Both the position numbers and the translations under genes were made by a program. The notes below the pieces were generated by a model. The model was not told where the DNA came from and did not search any database. It saw only the letters and a program-made list of their open reading frames with translations. From Gemmatimonadales bacterium (GTDB lineage Bacteria; Gemmatimonadota; Gemmatimonadetes; Gemmatimonadales; GWC2-71-9): a stretch of DNA of 34,879 bases. The stretch lies in contig JAICNA010000003.1 of assembly GCA_025928955.1 (NCBI GenBank), positions 1-34,879 of the forward strand, given 5' to 3'. Shown here piece by piece: positions 9,601-17,880 of the stretch. Positions within the stretch are counted from its first letter, which is position 1, and each line of letters starts with the position of its first letter.

Positions 9601-12600
9601 CCCGCCATCGCGCATGCCCTCGGCGCGCCGGCCATCGCCCGCGAACAGCGGCTCTCGCCGGACGCGAGAGGGCAGGTGATCCGGTACGCCCTGTTGCACT
9701 GGCGGTACTTCGAGACCTTCGTGACGGCCGAGACGAACTGGCTGGCGCCGGACAACTTCCAGGAAGACCCCACGCCCACCGTCGCGATGCGCACGTCGCC
9801 CACGAACATCGGGCTGCAGCTCATTTCCACGGTGAGCGCGGCGGACCTCGGCTTCATCGGGATCGGGCAGGCCGCGGAGCGGCTCGAGCGCGCCCTCCGC
9901 TCGCTCGAGCGGATGCGGCGATTCCGCGGGCACTTCTACAACTGGTACGGCCTCGCGGACCTGCACGTCCTCGAGCCGGGCTACATCTCGACGGTGGACA
10001 GCGGCAATCTCGCCGGGCACCTGATCGCGCTCCGGCAGGGCTGCCTCGAGCTGATCGAGACGCCGGCGGTCGATGCGCGGCTCATCAGGGCCGTCGAAAC
10101 GGCGCTCGATCTCTGCGAGCTCGCCCTGCTGGCCGCCCGCAACGCCCCAGAGGCGGATGGTGCCGAGCGGGCCGCTCGCAAGATTCCCGGCGAACTCGGT
10201 GCGGCGCGAGCCGCCGCGAAGGAGGCGCGCCGGGCACCGGTCTCGACGGCGGGGATCGAGAGCCTGGCCCAGCTGCTCCGGCGCGCGGAAGCCGCGCTTC
10301 GCGCAGACCGCGCCGAGGATGCCTACTGGGTGAGCTGGTCCCTCGCGCTCCTCGAGGCGCAGCGTCCCTGGATCTCGCTCGCCGAGCGGCAGCCCGCCGC
10401 GACGCTGCGCGAGCTCGCGCGCGATTCGGCGGAGGCCGCACGCCTCGTGTCGCGCCTCGAGGCGCTCGGTGAGCGGGCCTTCCAGTATGCGATGGACATG
10501 GACTTCCGCTTCCTCTTCGACGAGCAGCGACGCCTCTTCGCGATCGGGTTCCAGCAGACGAGCCACACCCTCGATGGATCCTATTACGACCTGCTCGCGT
10601 CCGAGGCCCGGCTCGCGAGCTTCGTGGCCATCGCCAAGAACGACGTGCCGGTCGAGCACTGGTTCCGCCTCGGGCGGACGCTCACGCGGGCGAGCGGCGC
10701 GCCGGCGCTCGTGTCGTGGAGCGGCAGCATGTTCGAATACCTCATGCCGATGCTGGTGATGCGGTCGTTCCCCTTCACGGTGCTGGCGGAAACGTACGAA
10801 GGGGCGGTGCAGCGGCACGCGTCATACGGCGCCGAGCGTAATGTGCCGTGGGGCGTGAGCGAGAGCGCTTACAACGTGCGGGACCGCACCTACACTTATC
10901 AGTACCGCGCCTTCGGCGTCCCCGACCTCGCCCTCAAGCGCGGCCTCGGTCGCGACCTCGTCGTGGCACCGTACGCGTCGATCCTGGCCGCGATGGTCGA
11001 GGCGCGCCGGGCCCTGCCGAACCTCATCCAGCTCGAGTCCCTGGGCCTGCTCGGCCCCTACGGGTTCCGGGAGGCGGTCGACTTCACGCGCCCCGATCCC
11101 GAGAAGGAGTTCGCGGTCGTCCGCGCCTACATGGCCCATCACATCGGCATGGGGCTCGTGGCGCTGACCAACATCCTCGCCGGGCAGGTCTGGCAGCGGC
11201 GATTCCACGCCGACCCGATGGTGCGCGCCGCGGAGCTGCTCCTGCACGAGCGCATCCCGCGGCGGCTCGTGATTCACCGGGCGCAGGGCGCGCGCCTCGA
11301 CGAGGCGCTGCCCGAACCGGAGATGGAGCGGCCCGCCGTCCGCGAGATCGAATCGGCGGACACGCGACGCCCGCACGTGGCGCTGCTTGGCCAGCTCCCA
11401 TACACGATCATGATCAGTCATTGCGGCGGCGGCTACAGCCGGTACGGGGGCATGGCCGTGACCCGCTGGCGCTCGGACGGGACGCGCGACGCCACCGGGC
11501 AGTTCTGCTACGTGCGCGACAACTCGACCGGGCAGGTCTGGTCGGCAACGCACCAGCCGGTCGGCGCCACGGCGGACTGGTACCGCGCCTACCTGGCCAC
11601 CGATCGCGTGACCGTGCACCGCGCGGACGGCGAGATCGAGACGCGCACCGAGATCGCGGTGGTACCCGAAGACTCCGCGGAGGTGCGGCGCGTGACGGTG
11701 ACGAACAACTCCGACGCCGTCCGTGAGGTCGACCTCACGAGCTATGGCGAGATCGTGCTCGCGGCGCCCGAGTCGGACCGCGCGCACCCCGCGTTCGGCA
11801 ACCTCTTCGTCGAGACCGAGTATCACGCGTGGTGCTCCGCGATCACCGCCACGCGGCGCCCGCGCTCCGGCAAGGAGCAGCCGATCTGGTGCGTGCACGT
11901 GGTCGCGACCGGCAGCGAGCGCGCCGACGCGGTGACGTGCGAGACCGACCGCGCGCGCTTCCTCGGCCGCGGGCGGACGACGGCCGATCCGGTGTCCGTG
12001 GAGAACGGGACACCGCTCTCCGGCACCACCGGCGCGGTGCTCGATCCCATCTTCGCGCTGCGCGTCCGGCTCCGGCTGGAGCCGGGTCAGGCGGCGAGCG
12101 CCTCGTTCACGACGCTCATTGCCCCGAATCGCGAACGGGCATTCGAGCTGGCGGATCGCTACAACGATCCGCATGCAGCCCAGCGGGCACTCGACCTCGC
12201 CTGGACCTCCACGCAGATCGAGCTCCGGGAGCTCGGCGTGACGCCCACGGAAGCGGCGGTGTTTCAGGAGCTGGCAGGCGACCTCCTCTATGGCGCAGCC
12301 GCGCGTCGCGCGACGCAGGCCGAGCTCCGGCTCAACCGCGGATCGCAGCCCCTGCTCTGGGCCAACGGCGTCTCGGGCGACTGGCCGATCCTCCTCGCGA
12401 CGATCGAGTCCGCCGAGGGCCTGCCGACGCTGCGCCAGCTCCTCACGGCGCACCGGTACTGGCGCCGGCGCGGCATGACGGTGGACCTCGTGATTCTCAA
12501 GACGCAGCCCTCGCAATACCTGGGGGATCTGTCCGAGCGGGTCACGGCGCTGCTGCACACGGTGGGCGAGAGCGGCGTGTTCGACCAGTCGGGCGGCGTC

Positions 12601-15324
12601 TTCATTCGCCAGGCGGACCAGCTCGGCGCCGACGAGCTCGCCATGCTGCGCGCCACTGCCCGTCTCCACGTCAACTGCGACGGCCGCGCGCTCGGGAGGA
12701 TTACCGAGGCCGCCGCGCCGTACGACGCGGCCGATCAGGATGAGGAGGAGTCGGCAGCGGCGCCCGACGAGCCGCGGAGCCCGGAGCGGCGGCGCCAGTC
12801 CCGCGTCGCGCGCGCGGTCCGGCGCCTCGGCGGGGCCCTTCCGTCGTTTCTCGCGCCGCTCGGCCCCGGGTCGGCGCCGGCCCATCCGCCGGGACCGGGC
12901 GCCGGCGCGCGCCACAGCGCGACGCCGGGGCTCGAGAACGGATTCGGGCGGCTCGCGCCGGATGGCGCGTACGAGATCGAGGTCGCGGGCGATCGCGTAC
13001 CGCCGGCACCATGGATCAACGTCGTCGCGAACCGCGCGGGCGGGTTCATCGTGTCGGAGCGCGGCGGCGGATGCGCCTGGGCGGAGAACAGCTTCTTCTA
13101 CCGGCTCACGCCGTGGCACAACGATCCGGTGAGCGATCCGGTGACCGACGCGATCTACCTGCAGGACTCGGCGAGCGGCGCACTCTGGACGGCGACACCC
13201 GGACCGGTGGACACCGGCGCGACGTTCACGGTCCGCCACGGACCGGGATATTCGTCGTTCGAGTCGGTGCACGATACGATCCGGACGCACCTCACGCTCG
13301 GCATGGCGGACGAGGCGCCGATACGCGTCTCGGTGCTCCGGGTCACGAACGAGGGCGCTGCCCCGCGCAGCCTCACGGTCACCAGCTATCTCGAATGGGC
13401 GCTCGGCGCGCTGCGTGAGCACACCCAGCACACCATCCGCACGGAGTTCGACGCCGGCACGGGAACGATCTACGCGTCGAACACGTTCGACCCCAGCTTC
13501 GCGTCGTGGCTGGCGTTCCACTCCATCAGCGCGGCCGTGTCGGCCCATACCGCGAGCCGGCGGGACTTCCTCGGCAGGAACGGATCACCGGCCGCACCCG
13601 CTGCGCTGGTGCACGGAGAGCCACTGGGCGGGCGAACAGGCGTCGGCAAGGACCCCTGTGCGGCGCTCCAGTGCCTGCTCGAGCTCGATCCGGGCGAGAC
13701 GCGGGAAGTCGTCCTCATCCTCGGCGCGGCGGCGTCGGCGGAGGAGGCCCGGCGCCTCGTGGCGGAACACCGTGACGGGCGCGTGGCGCGCGCTGCGCTC
13801 GACCGGTCCATCGAGGGGTGGTCCCGGCGGCTCTCGGTGGTGCAGGTCCGCACTCCCGAGCCGACCTTCGACGCGATGCTCAACCAATGGACCCTCTATC
13901 AGGCGCTCGCCTGCCGGATGTGGGGGCGGACGGCGCTCTATCAGAGCAGCGGCGCCTACGGATTCCGCGACCAGCTCCAGGACTCGATGGCCTTCCTGCA
14001 CGCCGAGGCGGGCGTCTCGCGCGAGCACCTGCTCCGTGCCGCGTCACGGCAGTTCCTGGAGGGGGATGTGCAGCACTGGTGGCATCCGCATAACGGGCGC
14101 GGTGTCCGGACGCGGTTCTCCGACGACCTCGCGTGGCTTCCGTTCGTCGTCGAGCATTACGTCGGCGTCACGGGGGACACTGCGGTGCTCGACGAACAGG
14201 TGCCGTTCCTGTCGATGCGGCTGCTCGAGCCGGAGGAACACGAGGTCTACGACCTGCCGGAGGTCGTGGCGCAGCGCGCGTCCCTCTACGACCATTGCCT
14301 TCTCGCGCTCCGGCGCGCGTGCACGACGGGAGCGCACGGCCTCCCGCTGATCGGCATCGGCGACTGGAACGACGGGATGAACCGGGTGGGGGTGGAGGGG
14401 CGCGGCGAAAGCGTGTGGCTCGCCTGGTTCCTGATCACGACCCTGCGGAGATTTGCCGCGCTCGCCGATGCGCGCAGCGACGACGCGACGGCATCCGAGC
14501 TTCGCGCGCAAGCCGATGCCTATGCCGCCGCCGTCGAGATGCACGCCTGGGACGGCGCCTGGTATCGCCGGGCGTGGTTCGACGACGGCACGCCGCTCGG
14601 ATCGTCGGAGAGCGAGGAGTGCCGGATCGATTCCATCGCGCAGAGCTGGAGCGTGATCTCCGGTGCCGGCGCGCCCGGGCGGCAGGCGCAGGCGATGCAG
14701 TCACTCGAGACGCACCTCGTGCGGGAGGACGCCCGCCTGCTCATGCTGCTGACGCCGCCGTTCGACAAGACGCCGCTCGATCCCGGGTACATCAAGGGCT
14801 ACCTGCCCGGGGTGCGCGAGAACGGGGCGCAATACACCCATGCGGCGCTGTGGGCGGTGCTGGCGACGGCGCTCCAGGGCAACGGAGACCGGGCGCTCGA
14901 GCTGTACCAGATGATCAATCCGCTCACGCACGCCCGAACGCCGGCTGACGTCGCCACCTACAAGGTGGAACCGTATGTCGTCGCGGCGGACGTCTACACG
15001 GCCGAGGGGCACCTGGGCCGCGGCGGTTGGACGTGGTACACCGGGTCGGCAAGCTGGATGTACCGGATCGGCCTCGAGGGCATCCTGGGACTCGAAAAGC
15101 GCGGGAATTCCCTCCACATCCAGCCACGCGCCCCCGCCGCATGGCAGGAGTACCAGATCGAGTACCGCTTCGGTGGAAGTACCTACGCCATCACGGTGCG
15201 GCGAGACGCCGGCACGACGTCGGTCGTCGCAGCCGTGGACGGCACGGAAACTCCGGACGGAAGCATTCCGCTCGTCGACGATGGACGGCGGCACGACGTC
15301 GTGGTGCGCCGGCCGGCGACGTGA
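6682..15324 (+). CDS. ndvB: Cyclic beta-1,2-glucan synthase-like protein (GT84 + glucoamylase-like + GH94-type domains)
   Basis: 2880 aa; VITLDSDTVLPPEAA, DLIEGNYARAGLATDVIVYDDYPARYLTYTRRKHRWTRGDWQ (GT), two carbohydrate-binding supersandwich repeats, C-terminal YGFRDQLQDSMAFLHAEAGVSREHLLRAASRQFLEGDVQHWWHP and GIGDWNDGMNRVG (GH94 catalytic region). True N-terminus uncertain (see findings). Confidence 0.93.
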   Translation: MLAGPIRGDLLGAERLAERAQALAKSQRLARGGRRKTPLLARLDSTRSILAGAHRRLLDAADSGREVGPAGDWLLDNYYVVQEHIGEVRESLPSGYYRELPELATGSLAGYPRVYELAITLISHTEGRIDLQNTSSFVGAFQQSATLTIGELWAIPAMLRLGLIENVRRMALRTVQRLDSLEAADAAAAGILAAQADEPALEAALQDFISRRPPLDAIFVSRFLHQLRSEGGAHPTLRRLEQWVTEEAFGAEEATSRSTQRLALTQIAMANSISSLRAVGRMDWKTFVEAQSRIEHILRADPSGDYARMTFATRDRYRHVVENMARRTRKPETAVAELAIECARHGAALHPGAARYAHVGYYLVDDGVAELERLTGYRPHIREGLYRWVHRHPDVVFVGGVAAATAAALAALLWLGGAGVRTEWLAALLLAFIPANDIAVNVVNQLVTALLPPRLLPKLDLREHGIPPEFRTAVVIPTLFASLEAVEESLENLEVQFLANREAHLHFALLSDFTDAPTETRRGDEAIVAAAADGIRELNRRYAAATGDAFYLFHRPRRWNPQEGVWMGWERKRGKLAEFNRFVLGEEGSGFSTIVGDVTPLRSVRYVITLDSDTVLPPEAAALLVGALAHPLNRAEYDPARGRVVRGYGILQPRVGVSLPSAHRSLFASIHSGHPGVDPYTTAVSDVYQDLYGEGSFAGKGVYDVAAFEQATGGRFPENALLSHDLIEGNYARAGLATDVIVYDDYPARYLTYTRRKHRWTRGDWQLLPWLRRRVPAAGGREPNRLSLLSRWKIVDNLRRSVVEIAQLTFLLAGWLFMPVTPIRWTLVGLGAIAAPWVVSLLLAIVRPPFDKSWRAYYGAVARDAATSAKQFALAVVYLPHQAWNSADAIVRALWRMAVSRKHLLEWQTAVQTERSTEDSASVVWRAMWPAALVAALVLAIILWRAAPGSSHPAPLWQLGVGLLTLVIAWAVSPAIAHALGAPAIAREQRLSPDARGQVIRYALLHWRYFETFVTAETNWLAPDNFQEDPTPTVAMRTSPTNIGLQLISTVSAADLGFIGIGQAAERLERALRSLERMRRFRGHFYNWYGLADLHVLEPGYISTVDSGNLAGHLIALRQGCLELIETPAVDARLIRAVETALDLCELALLAARNAPEADGAERAARKIPGELGAARAAAKEARRAPVSTAGIESLAQLLRRAEAALRADRAEDAYWVSWSLALLEAQRPWISLAERQPAATLRELARDSAEAARLVSRLEALGERAFQYAMDMDFRFLFDEQRRLFAIGFQQTSHTLDGSYYDLLASEARLASFVAIAKNDVPVEHWFRLGRTLTRASGAPALVSWSGSMFEYLMPMLVMRSFPFTVLAETYEGAVQRHASYGAERNVPWGVSESAYNVRDRTYTYQYRAFGVPDLALKRGLGRDLVVAPYASILAAMVEARRALPNLIQLESLGLLGPYGFREAVDFTRPDPEKEFAVVRAYMAHHIGMGLVALTNILAGQVWQRRFHADPMVRAAELLLHERIPRRLVIHRAQGARLDEALPEPEMERPAVREIESADTRRPHVALLGQLPYTIMISHCGGGYSRYGGMAVTRWRSDGTRDATGQFCYVRDNSTGQVWSATHQPVGATADWYRAYLATDRVTVHRADGEIETRTEIAVVPEDSAEVRRVTVTNNSDAVREVDLTSYGEIVLAAPESDRAHPAFGNLFVETEYHAWCSAITATRRPRSGKEQPIWCVHVVATGSERADAVTCETDRARFLGRGRTTADPVSVENGTPLSGTTGAVLDPIFALRVRLRLEPGQAASASFTTLIAPNRERAFELADRYNDPHAAQRALDLAWTSTQIELRELGVTPTEAAVFQELAGDLLYGAAARRATQAELRLNRGSQPLLWANGVSGDWPILLATIESAEGLPTLRQLLTAHRYWRRRGMTVDLVILKTQPSQYLGDLSERVTALLHTVGESGVFDQSGGVFIRQADQLGADELAMLRATARLHVNCDGRALGRITEAAAPYDAADQDEEESAAAPDEPRSPERRRQSRVARAVRRLGGALPSFLAPLGPGSAPAHPPGPGAGARHSATPGLENGFGRLAPDGAYEIEVAGDRVPPAPWINVVANRAGGFIVSERGGGCAWAENSFFYRLTPWHNDPVSDPVTDAIYLQDSASGALWTATPGPVDTGATFTVRHGPGYSSFESVHDTIRTHLTLGMADEAPIRVSVLRVTNEGAAPRSLTVTSYLEWALGALREHTQHTIRTEFDAGTGTIYASNTFDPSFASWLAFHSISAAVSAHTASRRDFLGRNGSPAAPAALVHGEPLGGRTGVGKDPCAALQCLLELDPGETREVVLILGAAASAEEARRLVAEHRDGRVARAALDRSIEGWSRRLSVVQVRTPEPTFDAMLNQWTLYQALACRMWGRTALYQSSGAYGFRDQLQDSMAFLHAEAGVSREHLLRAASRQFLEGDVQHWWHPHNGRGVRTRFSDDLAWLPFVVEHYVGVTGDTAVLDEQVPFLSMRLLEPEEHEVYDLPEVVAQRASLYDHCLLALRRACTTGAHGLPLIGIGDWNDGMNRVGVEGRGESVWLAWFLITTLRRFAALADARSDDATASELRAQADAYAAAVEMHAWDGAWYRRAWFDDGTPLGSSESEECRIDSIAQSWSVISGAGAPGRQAQAMQSLETHLVREDARLLMLLTPPFDKTPLDPGYIKGYLPGVRENGAQYTHAALWAVLATALQGNGDRALELYQMINPLTHARTPADVATYKVEPYVVAADVYTAEGHLGRGGWTWYTGSASWMYRIGLEGILGLEKRGNSLHIQPRAPAAWQEYQIEYRFGGSTYAITVRRDAGTTSVVAAVDGTETPDGSIPLVDDGRRHDVVVRRPAT

Positions 15325-15360
15325 CGCCCGCCGATCCGGGTCACGATCCGTCATGCCAGG

Positions 15361-15672
15361 TCAGGATCCGTCGTACTCGACCGACTGGTTCGGCGTTTCC
15401 CAGAGGCGGAGCCGGGTGAGGCGGGCAGGCAGGAAGCGCGGCGCAAGCTCGCCCCAGAAGGCCACGACCAGGTTCTCGGCGGTGGGCGCCGCGACGCCCG
15501 CGTCAATGACCCGCTTCACGGCCTCCCGCGCGACGTCACGCACGACATCGAAGTCGACCACCGACCCGGTCTCATCCACCGGGCCGGTGATCGATACTTC
15601 GAGCGCGTACGAAAGATCCCGTCCATGGTGGACGGCGTCGAACGTGACGCGGCGGATCACCGTGAGATTCAC
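15361..15672 (-). CDS. 6-pyruvoyl tetrahydropterin synthase/QueD superfamily protein, shortened and lacking metal-binding motifs
   Basis: VSITGPVDETGSVVDFDVVRDV … PTAENLVVAFWGEL … LRLWETPNQSVEYDG match the fold; GTG start overlaps the stop of the DUF4142 gene. Confidence 0.75.
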   Translation of the reverse strand: MNLTVIRRVTFDAVHHGRDLSYALEVSITGPVDETGSVVDFDVVRDVAREAVKRVIDAGVAAPTAENLVVAFWGELAPRFLPARLTRLRLWETPNQSVEYDGS

Positions 15673-16202
15673 TTCGCGGCGAGCTTCTTCGCGATCTGCG
15701 CTGCGGCATCGCGATGACCTTCGAAGGCCGGAGCGACCTTCACGACGAGGGCCCGGAGCTCGTCGTTGCTGATGGCGGGCAGCAGGGTCGTCGTCACGGC
15801 ATCGAGCACTCCCTGATGAAAGGCGACTTCGTGCGCGAGGAAGGCCTGGTCGAACTCGACGGCGGGCACCCGGCGCAGGCGTGCCATGGCTGCCGCGTGG
15901 GCCTTCGCGGCGCTGCTGTCCGCGGGGGGCGTCGGCGTGACGCCGAGCTTCGCGGCCAGATCCCGGCCCATCTGGCGAACGGCCTTGTGGTCCCGCATCA
16001 GCATCTGCCCGTAGTCGCGGACTTCCTGGCTTCGGCCACGCTCGACCGCGAGCGCTCCGGTTTCGATGTCCGCCGTGTTGGCTGCGTCGAATATGGCGAC
16101 GATCGTCGCGTCATCGAGAGGGGCCGGCGTCGATACGGCGCCAGCCACGAGGGCGACCGATGCAACGCCGCCGAGGAGTGCAAGAATGGACCTGCGCATC
16201 AT
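15669..16202 (-). CDS. DUF4142 domain-containing exported protein
   Basis: Signal peptide; DAANTADIETGALAVERGRSQEVRDYGQMLMRDHKAVRQMGRDLA…FLAHEVAFHQGVLD is DUF4142-like. Confidence 0.87.
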   Translation of the reverse strand: MMRRSILALLGGVASVALVAGAVSTPAPLDDATIVAIFDAANTADIETGALAVERGRSQEVRDYGQMLMRDHKAVRQMGRDLAAKLGVTPTPPADSSAAKAHAAAMARLRRVPAVEFDQAFLAHEVAFHQGVLDAVTTTLLPAISNDELRALVVKVAPAFEGHRDAAAQIAKKLAAK

Positions 16203-16225
16203 GTGTCTCCGAAAGGGTGAGACCC

Positions 16226-16254
16226 ACGATACGCCCGAAAATGGAATAAGTCAA
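16226..16254 (-). promoter_or_regulatory. Sigma70-like promoter of the DUF4142 gene
   Basis: Minus strand TTGACT - 17 nt - TATCGT, ~24 nt upstream of the ATG at 16202. Confidence 0.6.
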
Positions 16255-16266
16255 GGTTTTCCTTGA
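16251..16266. promoter_or_regulatory. Inverted repeat, candidate operator for the SufR-like regulator
   Basis: Perfect TCAAGG-TTTT-CCTTGA (CAAG-N6-CTTG), overlapping the -35 of the divergent DUF4142 promoter. Confidence 0.5.
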
Positions 16267-16321
16267 GATATTGGACGAATCAGTCCCGTATCGATAGATT
16301 CCCAGAGACCCGGGAGGCTCG

Positions 16322-16960
16322 ATGCAGCTGCGCACTGGCGAAAAACGGTTTCTGGAAACCACACGCGGACAACTGGTTACGCTGCTCAGGCGGGGGCCGC
16401 AGCCGGTCGATGCGCTCGCGGCATCGCTCGGCCTCACACCCAACGCGGTGCGCGCTCACCTCCTCACGCTCGAGCGCGACGGGCTGGTCCGTCAGCGGGG
16501 CACCAGACGCGGCCAGGGCGCGGGGAAGCCGGCGACCCTGTTCGAGCTGCATCCCGACGCTGAGACCATGATGTCCCGCGCCTACGCTCCGGTGCTCCGC
16601 GCCCTGCTCGAGGAGCTCGCCTCGACGCTCCCGCCCGATCAGCTCGAATCGCTGCTCGATGGGCTCGGCCGTCGGCTTGCCGGCGAAAACCCCACCGGTA
16701 CGGGGGCACCCTCCCGCCCGCGTGCAGAAGCCGCGGCGGACGTCCTCCGTTCGCTCGGCGGGCTCGTCGAGGTCGAAGAGCGGGACGGCCTGCCGGTCAT
16801 TCGCGGCTATGGCTGCCCGCTCGCGGTCGCCGTCGAGCGGCGGCCCGAGGCGTGCCGCGCCGTGCAGTCGCTGCTGCGGGAAGTGGTCGGCAGCGAAGTG
16901 CGCCTCTGCTGCAGCTACGAAGAGCGCCCGAGCTGCTGCTTCGAGCTGCCCGCGGCATGA
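16322..16960 (+). CDS. HTH transcriptional regulator, SufR-like with Cys-rich C-terminus (predicted Fe-S sensor)
   Basis: N-terminal winged HTH (LTPNAVRAHLLTLERDGLVRQRGTRRGQGAGKPATLFEL); C-term GCPLAVAVERRPEACRAVQ…LCCSYEERPSCCFEL. Confidence 0.83.
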   Translation: MQLRTGEKRFLETTRGQLVTLLRRGPQPVDALAASLGLTPNAVRAHLLTLERDGLVRQRGTRRGQGAGKPATLFELHPDAETMMSRAYAPVLRALLEELASTLPPDQLESLLDGLGRRLAGENPTGTGAPSRPRAEAAADVLRSLGGLVEVEERDGLPVIRGYGCPLAVAVERRPEACRAVQSLLREVVGSEVRLCCSYEERPSCCFELPAA

Positions 16961-17874
16961 ACGTTCCACGGATCACCCGGCGTAACCTCCTCCTGCGCGC
17001 GGGGGCCATCACGGCGATCGCCGGAATGCCTCGCCCGCTGCTGGCATTGGCCGGACTCCCGGCGAGTCCCGATGAGGAGCGGCTCGCGGCGTGGGTGGCG
17101 AAGCTTCGGGCGGAAGGATTGACGGCTCAGGATGTCGCGTTCGGCCGTGCCGTCATCCGCGCCGCCGAGCTCGCGATCGGTACGCCGTACGAGGCGGCTA
17201 CGCTGGAGGCGTACCTGAAGAACGGGGGCTCGCCACGGCGCGAGCCACTCACGATTTCGCTGACGCGGTTCGACTGCGTGACGCTCGTGGAGGCATCGAT
17301 CGCCGTGGCGCGGCTCGCCGTACGTCCCGGAGCCCCGGCGTGGGCCGACTTCGGCCGCGAAGTCGAGCGCATGCGGTATCGCGACGGCCTCCGAATCGGA
17401 TACGCGTCGCGCCTGCACTATTTCAGCGAGTGGATCAGTGACGGCAGCCGCCGGGGATTGCTCAGTGACCTGGGACGGACCTTCGGCGGAATCCGCGACG
17501 AGCGGCCGCTTCGCTTCATGACCGAGCATCGCGACGCCTACCCCGCCCTGGCCGACGACGCCGCTTTCCTCGAGATCGGCGCGATGGAGCGGCGGCTCGA
17601 CGGCGTACCGCGGTATTTCATCCCCCGCGCCGCCCTGGACGACGCCGCTGACTGCATCGAGACGGGCGATGTCGTGGCATTCGTCACGGGGATTCCGGGG
17701 CTCGATGTGACGCACGCTGCGTTCGCCTGGCGTGATGGGCGCGCACTCCGCGTGCTGCACGCGCCGCTCTCGGGAGGCGTCGTCGAGGTGACGCGGACGA
17801 CGCTTCCCGAATATGTCGCCGCGATCCGGAACTGCACCGGGATTCTCGTCGCCCGGCCGCTCCGCGCCGCGTAG
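16957..17874 (+). CDS. DUF1460 (N-acetylmuramoyl-L-alanine amidase-like) family protein with Tat-like N-terminus
   Basis: ATG overlaps regulator stop (ATGA); RRNLLLRAG; LTRFDCVTLVEASIAVARL, YASRLHYFSEWISD, DVVAFVTGIPGLDVTHAAFAWRDG. Confidence 0.85.
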   Translation: MNVPRITRRNLLLRAGAITAIAGMPRPLLALAGLPASPDEERLAAWVAKLRAEGLTAQDVAFGRAVIRAAELAIGTPYEAATLEAYLKNGGSPRREPLTISLTRFDCVTLVEASIAVARLAVRPGAPAWADFGREVERMRYRDGLRIGYASRLHYFSEWISDGSRRGLLSDLGRTFGGIRDERPLRFMTEHRDAYPALADDAAFLEIGAMERRLDGVPRYFIPRAALDDAADCIETGDVVAFVTGIPGLDVTHAAFAWRDGRALRVLHAPLSGGVVEVTRTTLPEYVAAIRNCTGILVARPLRAA

Positions 17875-17880
17875 GCGCGT

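Noticed and set aside
6544-10818. 1424-aa minus-strand ORF antisense to the glucan synthase
   Set aside because: Composition (Arg/Glu/His-rich, no recognisable domains) is typical of the antisense frame of high-GC coding DNA; the + strand protein has clear catalytic motifs
10822-13548. 908-aa minus-strand ORF antisense to the glucan synthase
   Set aside because: Same GC-driven antisense artefact; no domain signatures
5542-15324. AAA+ and glucan synthase as a single fused or readthrough protein (same frame)
   Set aside because: Same frame but a clear TAA at 6502-6504 and a distinct C-terminal TM end; an SD precedes the next gene. Frame coincidence only
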